From assembly GCA_025454375.1 (NCBI GenBank), contig JALOOO010000017.1, positions 1 to 38,862 on the forward strand: a stretch of DNA of 38,862 nt, read 5' to 3'. Source of the DNA: Leptolyngbya sp. Prado105. Its GTDB lineage: Bacteria; Cyanobacteriota; Cyanobacteriia; Leptolyngbyales; Leptolyngbyaceae. Of the stretch, positions 1 through 8,633 are shown piece after piece. The translations under genes and the position numbers were made by a program. How positions within the stretch are numbered: position 1 is the first letter of the stretch; every line of letters starts with the position of its first letter. The notes under the pieces were generated by a model. That model was given only the letters and a program-made list of their open reading frames with translations, searched no databases and had not been told where the DNA came from.

Positions 1-668
1 CTGTTTCAGTTTATATACCGATGTACAGTATGGAAGGACTGCCTACTCATGTTGCGCCGTTGACAAACATGTGTTCTTACTAAGTTTTGTTCATTTATGT
101 TATTAATTTCAGCTCGCTACAATTCAGAACATCGTTGAAATGGGCTCTATGTTCTTTCTTCAGAGTGCATTAATTGCTAACGTTAGTCGGTCAATGCACC
201 GCGATGTAAGGTTTGCAGTAAATGGTAATTCGCGAGGCGTCAGACTTTATGCACAGAGTCTGCCGGAAATCCTGCCATAGGCTGGTTCAGCTTGGTTGGT
301 CGATGTCCCGACACTGTGGCATTCCAGTAGCGCGGCTGAATTCATCAATTCAACTGCAACAAATGGGTTCGCTTATACAAAGCAATCAGACATTTTGAAC
401 TGAATCTATTGCTGAATAGCAGGTGTATAGAGTGGCGGGATCACCCTGAGGATAGGTGATCCCCAAATCAGGGAAATTTAAAATAAGCGTAAACACAGAC
501 CACAGTAAGCATTATTACCGTTCATAATAGGACTGGATTCTTCTCGATAATTCGAGAAATTTAGTAGCGGTAGATACAAAAAACTTCGTTAGCACAATAT
601 TTGTTCATAACGACTTCGCGTTCGATTTCTTGATGTTTAAAATTAGCGCCAAAATTGAGGATTTTAAG
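1..668. other. Non-coding stretch with one hairpin
   Basis: No convincing gene is seen before the small zinc-ribbon gene. The one clear structure is a perfect 9-bp inverted repeat, GGGATCACC at 437-445 and GGTGATCCC at 455-463, with a 9-nt loop and no T-run after it. It could be a structured leader, the end of an upstream transcript, or chance. I recognise no tRNA, riboswitch or known small RNA here. Confidence 0.4.
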
Positions 669-857
669 ATGCAGGTTGTTCAAAAAGTTCGCTGCCCCAA
701 TTGCGGCAGTCATGCAGAAAGATGTCACATCGACCCAGGCGCATTGACTCGGACACAGTGCCCTAAGTGCGATTATCTCATGATTACCTGCTCGAAGTCG
801 GGCAGAGTGATCGAGGCATACGCGCCAGGAATTTACGCAAGCCCCGCTCGAGGTTAA
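669..857 (+). CDS. Small zinc-ribbon protein
   Basis: A 62-residue protein with two CxxC pairs, CPNC and CPKC, separated by about 20 residues. This is the pattern of a four-cysteine zinc ribbon. The frame is open from 630, but I prefer the ATG at 669 (MQVVQKVRCPNC) because a GAGG Shine-Dalgarno lies just upstream and the first 13 residues of the longer version add no recognisable sequence. Similar tiny zinc ribbons are common in cyanobacteria and are sometimes mislabelled as PriA helicase because of the ribbon; no helicase domain is present here. It stands alone, pointing towards the convergent rlmN. The molecular role is unknown: nucleic-acid or protein binding would be a guess. Confidence 0.7.
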   Translation: MQVVQKVRCPNCGSHAERCHIDPGALTRTQCPKCDYLMITCSKSGRVIEAYAPGIYASPARG

Positions 858-861
858 CCCC

Positions 862-1010
862 CTAAGTTAACCCCCCAATCTTCATCACAGACTGCCCCTG
901 AAGAACCTGCAAATCTAAGCCATCGATCTGTTTCAGCAGTTCCTTCAGGGACTTCGCACCGCAAATACCAGATTTTGAATCCGGTGCGGGATAAAAATGC
1001 AGCAGCGCAT
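862..1010 (-). pseudogene. Small reading frame after rlmN, probably frameshifted
   Basis: Just after the rlmN stop, in the same frame, lies an open stretch of 49 codons ending in TAG. Its second half reads like real protein (SLKELLKQIDGLDLQVLQGQ). No ATG, GTG or TTG serves it in frame. An ATG at 1010-1008 sits 1 nt after the rlmN stop in another frame, and restoring one base within the next few codons would join it to the open frame, giving a protein of about 48 residues starting near LLHFYPAPDS. So it is either a small gene with a single-base deletion or a read-through tail of rlmN. I do not recognise the family. Confidence 0.35.
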
Positions 1011-1011
1011 T

Positions 1012-2049
1012 TTATTGAGCGGGTAGCGGTGCGGTCTTTTCAGCAAACGAAGCCCTCAACTGCCCACAAGCCGCATCCGCCTCCAGTCCGCGTGTTCTTC
1101 TGACACTGACCGCAATTCTGCGATCCTTCAACGCCTTCACAAACTCATCAATCCGCCGCTGATCCGGTCGTTGATAATCCGCCTCACTGATCGGATTGTA
1201 CGGAATCAAATTCACATGACTCTGAAACCCGCGCAAATGCTCGGAAAGCTCGATCGCATGTTCTGCACAATCATTCACACCTGCCAGCAAAACATACTCA
1301 AAGGTGACTCGCCGACCTGTAAGGCGAACATACTCGCGACATTCCTCCAGCAGTGCTTCTAAAGGATACTGACGCGCACTGGGAATTAACTGCTCTCTCA
1401 CCTTCTGATTCGACGCATGTAGACTCACCGCCAAAGTCGCCTGTAGCTGATGATCTGCAAGTTTACGGATTCTCCCGGGAATCCCAACCGTCGAAATCGT
1501 AATATAGCGCCGACCGATGCCAATATCTTCATTGATCGATCGTACCGCTGCCAAAACATTCTCCGAATTCAGCAACGGCTCACCCATCCCCATAAACACG
1601 ATATTGCTAACGCGCTGCTGAAACACTTCTTGCACCGTTAACACCTGATCAACGATTTCATGCCGCTCTAGATTTCGCTTAAAGCCCCCTTTACCCGTCG
1701 CACAAAAATCGCACGCCATCGGACAGCCGACTTGAGACGAGACACAAACGGTTAACCGCTGGTCGCTGGGAATTCCAACCGTTTCAACAATTTGACCGTC
1801 AGTTAATCTCAACAAAAACTTTACCGTGCCATCTAAAGAAGTCGCCTGATGATGAATCTGAGAGCGACCAATCGAAAATTCCGCAACTTCCGACCGCCAT
1901 TGCTTCGGAAACACAGAGACTTCAGCTAAAGAGCGGATGCCGCGCTGATAGATCCACTGGTGTAATTGTTGTCCCCGGTAAGCAGGTTGCTGCTGGGTTT
2001 TAACCCACTCGGTTAACTCCGGCAAAGATGCTCCAACTAAAGCTTCCAT
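1012..2049 (-). CDS. rlmN: 23S rRNA (adenine(2503)-C2)-methyltransferase RlmN
   Basis: A radical-SAM methyltransferase that adds a methyl group to C2 of A2503 in 23S rRNA; family members often also modify A37 of some tRNAs. At 345 residues it has the usual family length. The iron-sulfur signature CxxxCxxC is at Cys109, Cys113 and Cys116 ([12 protein letters not shown]). The C-terminal cysteine that transiently carries the methyl group is about Cys328 ([11 protein letters not shown]). Other conserved blocks are [10 protein letters not shown] and STVGIPGRI. It is transcribed alone on the minus strand, divergent from the histidine kinase and convergent with the zinc-ribbon gene. The open frame that continues past its stop is treated separately. 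Confidence 0.97.
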   Translation of the reverse strand: MEALVGASLPELTEWVKTQQQPAYRGQQLHQWIYQRGIRSLAEVSVFPKQWRSEVAEFSIGRSQIHHQATSLDGTVKFLLRLTDGQIVETVGIPSDQRLTVCVSSQVGCPMACDFCATGKGGFKRNLERHEIVDQVLTVQEVFQQRVSNIVFMGMGEPLLNSENVLAAVRSINEDIGIGRRYITISTVGIPGRIRKLADHQLQATLAVSLHASNQKVREQLIPSARQYPLEALLEECREYVRLTGRRVTFEYVLLAGVNDCAEHAIELSEHLRGFQSHVNLIPYNPISEADYQRPDQRRIDEFVKALKDRRIAVSVRRTRGLEADAACGQLRASFAEKTAPLPAQ

Positions 2050-2644
2050 AAAACACTCGATCGTATGAAGACAAAGATAATAAAACGATTAAAGATAACT
2101 TTACCGAAACTTTACGGAAATGACAGAGCGCGAATGAATAGAGGAGAAAGTGCTTGAAAACCAGAGTGCTTTGTTTCGATCCAGCATCAAAATCTGGCTT
2201 TTAGGCTTCTATTCTAAACTGCAATGCCGATGATTTAGGAGAAAGGTGCAATAAATTACGTATTCTCTTTTAGATCTTGTAAAAATACTTACTTATGCTT
2301 AACAAAGTTAAAAATAGATTTCGTGAATAATCCGTATAAACCCCGCTTTATGTTTTGCGATCCTGGTACAAACTTCTATGAGGATTTCGGAAATTGAACT
2401 GTTATCCAACCCCTAATAAATTCTCAGGTTTGAGTCACGATAGCTCGCTCGTTTGGGTAAATTGCTTTTTTGATATCACCCTGATCAAGTTAAATAATTT
2501 CTTTTTGGTTTGCTGTTTTTTCTTCTTTTATAGTGGTTCCCGACTTAGCCATTTCTACCAACACCTAACTCAATTTTCTCGATCGCTAGGTGACCAATTT
2601 ACTGCTTCAAAACTTCTCTATCTCGACCTACCCATCTGCTTCGA
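2050..2644. other. AT-rich intergenic region
   Basis: About 595 bp between the divergent rlmN and histidine kinase genes, which must hold both promoters. An 11-nt tandem repeat (AACTTTACCGA then AACTTTACGGA) lies at 2097-2118, close to the rlmN start. The open frame at 2394-2723 in this region is low-complexity (Phe/Leu runs), and I see no real gene. Confidence 0.5.
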
Positions 2645-4219
2645 TTGGATTATCCCGTGGAAATGTCAAATCATACAATTCCTGATAAACTCGTCCGAAT
2701 TGGCTCCGTGGAAATCAGCCTGAGTCAATCGGAAGAACTGTTCCGAGCTTATGTCGAAACTGCGAATGATATGGTGTATACCGTAGATTTGGCAGGCAGT
2801 TTGACCTACATGAATTCCTATGGTCAAAAATTGCTAGGATGCTCGCAGGATCAGATTTTAGGACGATCATATTTAGATTTTGTCTCTCCGGCTTATCGTG
2901 AAAACACGATGCAAGCCTTCGCAAATTTAATGCAAACGGGAGAATTAAGAGATTTTGAATTTGTGCTGACAACGGCGGTTGGAGCAGAGATTTTTCTAGA
3001 AGTGAATGGAAAACTGCTTTACCGGGATGGCGAACTCATCGGCGGCATGGGAATCGGGCGTGATATCACAGAAAGAAAGCGAATTGAAAAACAATTAAAA
3101 ATCTTTTCTCGTGCGGTTGAATCGGCATATGACAGTACTGTGATTACCGATTTGAACGGCAAAATCGTCTATACCAATTCTGCGGCAAGTCGAATTTTCA
3201 ACTGGCAGGCAGAATCGATGATTGGCGCACATGCCACCATTTTTTACCCTGAGAAAAGACAGACTGAAGAATTAATTAAGCAAGCGATCGCAGGCGGTTG
3301 GAGTGGTGAAGTCACTTGCCAGCGACGCAACGGTGATTCTTTCCCTGCTCTGGTTTCCGTCAGTCCCGTCTTGGACGAGCGCAATCGTCCGACCGCAGTT
3401 TCAATGATTACTCGTGATATCACGCAGCAGAAACAAACTGAAGATGAACTTGCTGCAAAGAATGACGAGTTAGAGCGGGCAAGCCAGATGAAATCGGATT
3501 TCCTAGCGAATATGTCTCACGAGTTGAGAACGCCTTTGACTTCGATTTTAGGTTTCTCATCAATTTTGCAGAAACAAATTTTTGGTGCCCTCAATTCAAA
3601 GCAGCAAATTTACATTCATCAGATCTACCAGAGCGGACAGCATCTGCTCGGCTTAATCAATGATGTTCTCGACTTATCGAAGGTGGAAGCAGGGCAGTTG
3701 AGACTCGATCTCGCTCCGATCGTGGTAGATGAGATTTGCGAGAAAACGTTGGGCTTTGTCAGTGAACAAGCTCGGCTGAAGGATTTAGAAGTGCGATTTG
3801 AAATCGAGCCAGATTTGGAGCCTTTAATGGCGGATGACTTGCGGTTACGACAGATGTTGCTGAATCTACTCTCAAATGCAATCAAATTCTCCAATGAGGG
3901 CAGTGAGATTGGACTGAGCGTGCGACCCAACGGTGAATTTCTCGATTTGACCGTCTGGGATCAAGGAATTGGCATTCCAGAAGATAAGCAGCATCTCTTG
4001 TTTAAGCCCTTCCAGCAAGTTGATGGCTCACTGTCTCGCAAACATGAAGGCACAGGTCTGGGGCTAGCCCTGACCAAGAAACTCGCTGAACTTCATGCCG
4101 GAACCGTCACGATGCAATCCAAAGAAGGCGAAGGCAGTCAATTCACAATTCGTCTCCCGATGAATATCCAGCATCCAGCCACGGTCGGGACGATCGTGAT
4201 CGAGCCGAATCGCCGATAA
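2645..4219 (+). CDS. PAS-PAS sensor histidine kinase
   Basis: A soluble two-component sensor kinase of 524 residues. Two PAS domains (about 30-150 and 155-275), each ending in a DIT-type motif (GRDITERKR, TRDITQQKQ), are followed by a HisKA domain with the H-box SHELRTPL (phospho-acceptor about His292) and a HATPase domain. The N-box is LLNLLSNAIKFSNEG (about 400) and the G boxes are DQGIGIP and GTGLGLAL. No membrane segment or receiver domain is present, so it presumably senses a cytosolic signal and phosphorylates a regulator encoded elsewhere. Met7 (2663) is an alternative start; the PAS domains are unaffected. The signal is unknown. Confidence 0.93.
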   Translation: MDYPVEMSNHTIPDKLVRIGSVEISLSQSEELFRAYVETANDMVYTVDLAGSLTYMNSYGQKLLGCSQDQILGRSYLDFVSPAYRENTMQAFANLMQTGELRDFEFVLTTAVGAEIFLEVNGKLLYRDGELIGGMGIGRDITERKRIEKQLKIFSRAVESAYDSTVITDLNGKIVYTNSAASRIFNWQAESMIGAHATIFYPEKRQTEELIKQAIAGGWSGEVTCQRRNGDSFPALVSVSPVLDERNRPTAVSMITRDITQQKQTEDELAAKNDELERASQMKSDFLANMSHELRTPLTSILGFSSILQKQIFGALNSKQQIYIHQIYQSGQHLLGLINDVLDLSKVEAGQLRLDLAPIVVDEICEKTLGFVSEQARLKDLEVRFEIEPDLEPLMADDLRLRQMLLNLLSNAIKFSNEGSEIGLSVRPNGEFLDLTVWDQGIGIPEDKQHLLFKPFQQVDGSLSRKHEGTGLGLALTKKLAELHAGTVTMQSKEGEGSQFTIRLPMNIQHPATVGTIVIEPNRR

Positions 4220-4224
4220 CTCCC

Positions 4225-4270
4225 ATAGAGACGCGATGAATTAGTAGAGACGCGATGAAACGTCTCTACA
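4225..4270. repeat. Tandem 15-mer plus GTAGAGACG hairpin
   Basis: TAGAGACGCGATGAA occurs twice (4226-4240 and 4245-4259). The second copy forms a perfect 9-bp hairpin, GTAGAGACG (4244-4252) with CGTCTCTAC (4261-4269). Interspersed repeats with this core are common in cyanobacterial intergenic regions. It lies directly after the kinase stop and overlaps the spurious 5' extension of the next gene. It could cap the kinase mRNA, though no T-run follows. Confidence 0.75.
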
Positions 4271-4377
4271 CTGTTTCCCATGTCCCCTACCTCACAAGAC
4301 CTCGTGAACAAACGCACCGCTCACCGTGGGAAGATGAGGGGATAGGAGTTACCGACTTCAGTGACAGGAGGATGAGT

Positions 4378-5064
4378 ATGGGACGTTTTGTCGATTCTGA
4401 GCCGTATCGTTATCCGTTTAATGGCGATTTGCGACCTGAGAATACAGCGCTGATTGTGATTGATATGCAGACGGATTTTTGCGGTCAGGGCGGATATGTA
4501 GACAAAATGGGCTATGACTTATCGCTGACTCGTGCCCCGATCGAGCCGATTCGGAATCTACTCAAAGTTATGCGGGACTTGGAGTATACAATTCTGCATA
4601 CCCGCGAAGGGCATCGCCCCGACCTCTCAGACTTACCAGAAAATAAACGCTGGCGATCGCAGCAAATTGGAGCGGGAATCGGAGATCCAGGACCCTGTGG
4701 GCGAATTCTCGTGCGGGGTGAATCTGGATGGGAAATTATTCCTGAATTAGCTCCGTTACCGGGAGAAGTCATTATCGATAAACCCGGAAAAGGATCATTT
4801 TATGCCACTGATTTAGAGTTGGTTTTACACCGTAAAGGCATCCAAAATTTAATTCTGACGGGAATTACGACTGATGTCTGTGTGCATACAACCCTGAGAG
4901 ACGCAAACGATCGCGGATATGAATGTTTGCTCCTCTCCGATTGCACCGGAGCGACAGACTATGGAAACTATCTTGCAGCACTAAACATGATTAAGATGCA
5001 GGGCGGTGTTTTTGGCGCGGTCGCGGACTCAGCGGCATTAATTTCTGCGATCGTAACGGGATAG
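4378..5064 (+). CDS. Biuret-hydrolase-like cysteine hydrolase (isochorismatase family)
   Basis: Predicted to hydrolyse biuret to allophanate and ammonia, a nitrogen-salvage reaction. From the ATG at 4378 (228 residues, AGGAGG 6 nt upstream) the Asp-Lys-Cys triad falls at Asp29 (IVIDMQTDF), Lys135 ([10 protein letters not shown]) and Cys168 (TTDVCVHTT). As I recall the characterised Rhizobium BiuH, its triad is Asp36, Lys142 and Cys175, which is identical spacing with a constant offset of 7. Long blocks such as [12 protein letters not shown] and [12 protein letters not shown] also match that subfamily. The frame is open back to 4255, but that part starts inside a repeat hairpin and is probably not translated. 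The ATG at 4372 overlaps the Shine-Dalgarno. A BMP-type solute-binding protein follows 80 bp downstream. A related ureide or carbamoyl substrate is the alternative. Confidence 0.85.
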   Translation: MGRFVDSEPYRYPFNGDLRPENTALIVIDMQTDFCGQGGYVDKMGYDLSLTRAPIEPIRNLLKVMRDLEYTILHTREGHRPDLSDLPENKRWRSQQIGAGIGDPGPCGRILVRGESGWEIIPELAPLPGEVIIDKPGKGSFYATDLELVLHRKGIQNLILTGITTDVCVHTTLRDANDRGYECLLLSDCTGATDYGNYLAALNMIKMQGGVFGAVADSAALISAIVTG

Positions 5065-5144
5065 GTGTTAACCAATACAATCGCTTGTAACTAAATCGAT
5101 TTCAATGAACGATGCGTTATTTCATCACCCAATGAGGAGCTACG

Positions 5145-6332
5145 ATGAGTAGTCAAGATTCATACCGACCCCGGCTTTCCCGTCGCCAAGTGGTACGAGG
5201 ATTACTAGCAACGGGTGCATTTGGTGCAACTTCAAAACTCTGGACAGGGTGTACCCCTGCAAACAACTCTGCGACATCAGGAGGCAGTCCCGCCGCCGGA
5301 AAAGAATTGGTCATGGGCTTCATTTATGTAGGACCCAAGGACGATTTTGGCTACAACCAGGCGCATTTTCAGGGAAAAGAAGGCTTGAAGAGCTTAAACG
5401 TGAAAACAGTTGATCAAGCCAGCGTGCCTGAGACAACTGAAGTTCAAGAAGCGATGCGGAACATGATCGAGCAGGATAACGCAACAGTTCTGTTCCCAAC
5501 TTCCTTCGGTTATTTTGATCCGCATATCTTGCAATTAGCGAAAGACTATCCAGAAGTGCAATTCTTCCACTGTGGTGCAATGTACGACGCGACAAAGCAT
5601 CCAAAGAACGTGGGAAGCTACTTTGGTTACATTGATGAAGCTCAGTATGTAGCAGGTGTGGTGGCGGCGCATATGAGCAAGACAGCAAAGCTTGGCTTTG
5701 TCGCAGCAAAGCCGATTCCGCAGGTGCTACGCAACATCAATAGTTTTACCTTGGGAGCGCGGAGCATTAAGCCGACAATCACGACGCAGGTTATTTTCAC
5801 GGGAGATTGGTCACTGCCTGTGAAAGAAGCGGAGGCAACCAACAGTCTGATCGACCAGGGTGCGGATGTAATTACCTGCCATGTAGACAGCCCGAAAGTA
5901 GTGATGGAAACGGCTGAGAAGCGGGGGGTATTTACGTCGGGCTATCACGCGAATCAGGCATCGCTTGCGCCGAAAGGCTATCTCACAGGTGCGGAGTGGG
6001 ATTGGACGAAGGTTTATTCGGATTATACCAAGCTGATTCAAGAGGGCAAGACGTTGATGAATGGGGGAATTCCTCATTTACTGCGGGGTGGCTATAAGGA
6101 AGGGTTTGTGAAGATTTCGCCGTTTGGTCCTGTGGTGTCTGATGTGGCGAAAAAGGATGCAGAAGCGGCACGAGACAAGATGAGGGCTGGTACGTTGGTT
6201 ATCTATAAAGGTGGACTGAAAGACAATACGGGTAAGGAAGTTGTGCCTGCTGGAAAAGATTATACGGCAACGGCAGTTGAGCTTGAAGCGATGAACTGGC
6301 TGGTTGAAGGGGTGATTGGCAAGACGGCTTAG
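5145..6332 (+). CDS. BMP family ABC transporter substrate-binding lipoprotein
   Basis: A 395-residue periplasmic binding protein of the BMP/Med/PnrA family, normally the receptor of an ABC importer. The N-terminus carries a twin-arginine pair (LSRRQVVRG, Arg13-Arg14), a hydrophobic stretch and a lipobox ending at Cys36 (LWTGC), so it is probably Tat-exported and lipid-anchored. The mature part contains typical BMP blocks such as DDFGYNQAHFQG, FGYFDPHILQLAKDYPEVQFFHC and GVVAAHMSKT. A GAGGAG Shine-Dalgarno precedes the start. It is 80 bp after the biuret-hydrolase-like gene on the same strand, suggesting uptake of biuret or a related compound; this is inference, since many BMP proteins bind nucleosides. 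No permease or ATPase gene follows. Confidence 0.9.
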   Translation: MSSQDSYRPRLSRRQVVRGLLATGAFGATSKLWTGCTPANNSATSGGSPAAGKELVMGFIYVGPKDDFGYNQAHFQGKEGLKSLNVKTVDQASVPETTEVQEAMRNMIEQDNATVLFPTSFGYFDPHILQLAKDYPEVQFFHCGAMYDATKHPKNVGSYFGYIDEAQYVAGVVAAHMSKTAKLGFVAAKPIPQVLRNINSFTLGARSIKPTITTQVIFTGDWSLPVKEAEATNSLIDQGADVITCHVDSPKVVMETAEKRGVFTSGYHANQASLAPKGYLTGAEWDWTKVYSDYTKLIQEGKTLMNGGIPHLLRGGYKEGFVKISPFGPVVSDVAKKDAEAARDKMRAGTLVIYKGGLKDNTGKEVVPAGKDYTATAVELEAMNWLVEGVIGKTA

Positions 6333-6637
6333 AAAATGTTTTCCTGGATGAGTGATCAAGATGAGACACCTCTAGCTGACGGCATAATCTGTAAATTGCT
6401 GACGAAAAGGAGCGTGACAGCCTAGGAAAATCTCTGTCTTTGGAACAATCTGATCCAGGATTACACTTTTTATGAAACCTCAGTCTGAAGCAATTCGTAA
6501 AATGCTGGGACGAGCTTGCATTTATCGCGCCCGTTAATCCTCTTTGCTGAGACTAGCAATAAGTGGCAACGTCTTCTCCGCATCCATCCGCTAGATAACA
6601 CAAAGTGAACACGATTGAGGGTGGGAATTGATCGGGG
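6333..6637. other. Gap where transporter genes might be expected
   Basis: Between the convergent solute-binding protein and panB there is no permease or ATPase gene. The only readable fragment is a 21-codon plus-strand frame at 6472-6537 (MKPQSEAIRKMLGRACIYRAR), too short to identify. I see no strong terminator here for either neighbour. Confidence 0.4.
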
Positions 6638-7417
6638 TCAATCTACAGGAAATTCACCCGATCGCACTTCTTCGCCATATGCTTGAACTGCTTTCGTAAT
6701 CAACGAATTCAAGTCCAGATAGTTCTTCGCAAATTTCGGCTTCCAAGTTCCCAATCCCAACACATCCGAAGTGACAAGCACCTGACCATCGCAGTGAACT
6801 CCCGCACCAATTCCGATCGTAGGAATCGTCAATCGCTCCGTAATGGCTTTTGCTAATTCAGTTGGCACATGCTCAATCACGATCGCAAAGGCTCCCGCCT
6901 CTTCTAGCGCGATCGCTTCCGATAAAATTTTCTCTCCCGCCTCACTCGATTTTCCTTGCTGACGAAATCCAGTTTGCCGCACTGATTGCGGAGTCAGCCC
7001 GACATGTCCCATAACTGGAATTCCGGCTTGAACAAGGCGAGAAACCGTTTCGGCGATCGCCGGATAGCCCCCTTCTAATTTCACAGCCCCTGCATTCGTC
7101 TCTTTCAGAATTCGCCCCGCCGAGTGCATCGCCTGTTGCCAGCTTTCTTGATAGGTCAGAAACGGCAAATCGACAATCATTAACGCTTCTTTCACCCCGC
7201 GCCGGACTGCCTTGGCATGATGAATAATTTCCTCTAACGTCAGCGGCAACGTTGTCTCATGCCCCAGTGCCACCATCGCCATCGAATCGCCCACCAGGAT
7301 GACTTCAATTCCTGCTCGATCGAGAATTGACGCGATCGCATAATCCCAAGCGGTGAGAACTGCGATTCGTTTGTGCTGCTGTTTCCACTGAATCAAATGC
7401 TGCGGCGTAATGAGCAT
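6638..7417 (-). CDS. panB: 3-methyl-2-oxobutanoate hydroxymethyltransferase PanB
   Basis: The first enzyme of the pantothenate branch: it transfers a hydroxymethyl group from 5,10-methylene-tetrahydrofolate to alpha-ketoisovalerate, giving ketopantoate. At 259 residues it matches the family. Conserved blocks are [23 protein letters not shown] near the start (metal-binding Asp in VGDSMAM), [15 protein letters not shown] and [14 protein letters not shown]. It lies 54 bp downstream of the propeller gene on the same strand, so the two could be cotranscribed. An inverted repeat between them may separate them. Confidence 0.97.
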   Translation of the reverse strand: MLITPQHLIQWKQQHKRIAVLTAWDYAIASILDRAGIEVILVGDSMAMVALGHETTLPLTLEEIIHHAKAVRRGVKEALMIVDLPFLTYQESWQQAMHSAGRILKETNAGAVKLEGGYPAIAETVSRLVQAGIPVMGHVGLTPQSVRQTGFRQQGKSSEAGEKILSEAIALEEAGAFAIVIEHVPTELAKAITERLTIPTIGIGAGVHCDGQVLVTSDVLGLGTWKPKFAKNYLDLNSLITKAVQAYGEEVRSGEFPVD

Positions 7418-7429
7418 CAGAACCCCGAA

Positions 7430-7463
7430 AGAATTAAGAGAGTAAGAGATCTATCTTAATTCT
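7430..7463. promoter_or_regulatory. 10-bp inverted repeat between propeller gene and panB
   Basis: AGAATTAAGA (7430-7439) and TCTTAATTCT (7454-7463) form a perfect 10-bp inverted repeat with a 14-nt centre. It lies between the stop of the propeller gene and the start of panB, both on the minus strand. The stem is AT-rich and has no T-run, so a weak terminator or an operator for panB are equally possible. Confidence 0.35.
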
Positions 7464-7471
7464 AGGAGTTC

Positions 7472-8518
7472 CTATTCGACGATCCGACTAAACATGACAT
7501 GCGGCTTCGTTTCATAGTTCGTCATGCTCACCCAAGCCAATCCCTCAGTCGTTCCCACCCAAAGCTTATTTCCAGTCTCAGGAGAAAGCGTCAACACTTG
7601 AGCCGACGGAAGATTCGGAATTTGCCCAATAATTGCACCGTTGTAAGGATTCACTCGAAACAATCCATGACTCGTTCCAACCCAGGTACTGCCGACTCGA
7701 TCGAATGCCACCGAAACAATATTGCGTCCTCGCAGTTGCGTTACCGATCGCTCTATGCGACGCTTCAACGGATCAAATTTCACAAGTCCGCTCGTCGTTC
7801 CCGCCCACATCGAACCATGCCGACCGTTCGTTACAGCCTGAACTGTCCCTTCTTCCAAACTCATTCTGTGCAGGATTTGCGCGCTTGCAGTATCCACCTG
7901 CACCAAGCCGTCCAACGTCCCCACCCAAAGCTGCCCTTCAGGATCAAGACTTAAAGCATTTGCACTGACACCGGGCAAATTTTGCAGCGTCGTCATCAGT
8001 AAGCCTTGATCAGGACTGACCAACGCTAAGCCTGAATCCGTCCCAACCCAGATAAAGCCTCGACGATCGACGAGCAAAGACAACACTCGATTTGAAGGTA
8101 AAGTGAGCGTTTGTGCGGTAATCTCATTCGTTTTTGGATCAACCCGGAACAGCCCTTCAGCCGTTCCGACCCAAATCCGCCCGACTTTATCTTGCGCGAG
8201 TGCCCCGATCTGCATATTCGGCAATTTCACTTGTGAGATCACACGACCCGTATTGGGGTCAATCCGGCTCAGCCCCTGAGAATTTCCCACCCAGAGATTG
8301 CCTTGAAAATCGCGCTGTAGAGCAGAAACGCGAAAATCTGGCTGGACAAGATTCTCTTTCAAAGCGGGTGCAACAGGAGGGGGAGCCGCGGGCACAAAAG
8401 TCCCAATCTCAGCAGAGGCTGATTTTGGCATCGACACGAGCAACCCCAATACCAGCGAAGCAAACCCTAGGCGACGACACACGGAAGACATAGCCACTCT
8501 CATAAAAAAATCTGGCAC
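7472..8518 (-). CDS. Secreted seven-blade beta-propeller protein
   Basis: A 348-residue protein with a Sec signal peptide (hydrophobic FASLVLGLLVSM, then SASAEIG as the likely cleavage region). Seven repeats of about 40 residues follow, each with a W(V/A)G(T/N)xxGL core: LWVGNSQGL, IWVGTAEGL, IWVGTDSGL, LWVGTLDGL, MWAGTTSGL, TWVGTSHGL and LWVGTTEGL. These are the two-component-regulator-propeller type repeats that usually form the periplasmic sensor half of hybrid kinases. Here no kinase, membrane helix or DNA-binding domain is attached, so it is a stand-alone periplasmic or extracellular propeller of unknown ligand. An alternative start is the ATG nine codons in (MSSVCRR). Confidence 0.88.
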   Translation of the reverse strand: MPDFFMRVAMSSVCRRLGFASLVLGLLVSMPKSASAEIGTFVPAAPPPVAPALKENLVQPDFRVSALQRDFQGNLWVGNSQGLSRIDPNTGRVISQVKLPNMQIGALAQDKVGRIWVGTAEGLFRVDPKTNEITAQTLTLPSNRVLSLLVDRRGFIWVGTDSGLALVSPDQGLLMTTLQNLPGVSANALSLDPEGQLWVGTLDGLVQVDTASAQILHRMSLEEGTVQAVTNGRHGSMWAGTTSGLVKFDPLKRRIERSVTQLRGRNIVSVAFDRVGSTWVGTSHGLFRVNPYNGAIIGQIPNLPSAQVLTLSPETGNKLWVGTTEGLAWVSMTNYETKPHVMFSRIVE

Positions 8519-8633
8519 AAAAATCTGGCTTATTGTGCCTCAGAAAATTGCGATCGCAACGGGGGGAAACTCGGAAATCCTTTAGCAAAAATTGCTAGAG
8601 TGATGAATTGAGCAAATCATATGCCACTTCTCA

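Noticed and set aside
851..876. GGTTAACCCCCTAAGTTAACCC as a second Pho box
   Set aside because: Only two TTAACC units and the spacing is 13 bp, not 11; it also lies at the convergent ends of two genes rather than upstream of one.
2394..2723. 109-codon plus-strand frame before the histidine kinase
   Set aside because: Low-complexity Phe/Leu-rich translation, overlaps the kinase start in another frame, no motif and no good ribosome site.
6472..6537. 21-codon frame after the BMP binding protein as a transporter remnant
   Set aside because: Too short to identify and without resemblance to permease or ATPase motifs.
7499..8493. Long plus-strand frames opposite the propeller gene
   Set aside because: Shadows of the WVGT-repeat gene; translations are rich in Ser, Pro and Arg with no motif.
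7472..8518. Propeller protein as a two-component sensor kinase
   Set aside because: Only the propeller repeats are present; there is no transmembrane helix after them and no kinase domain.
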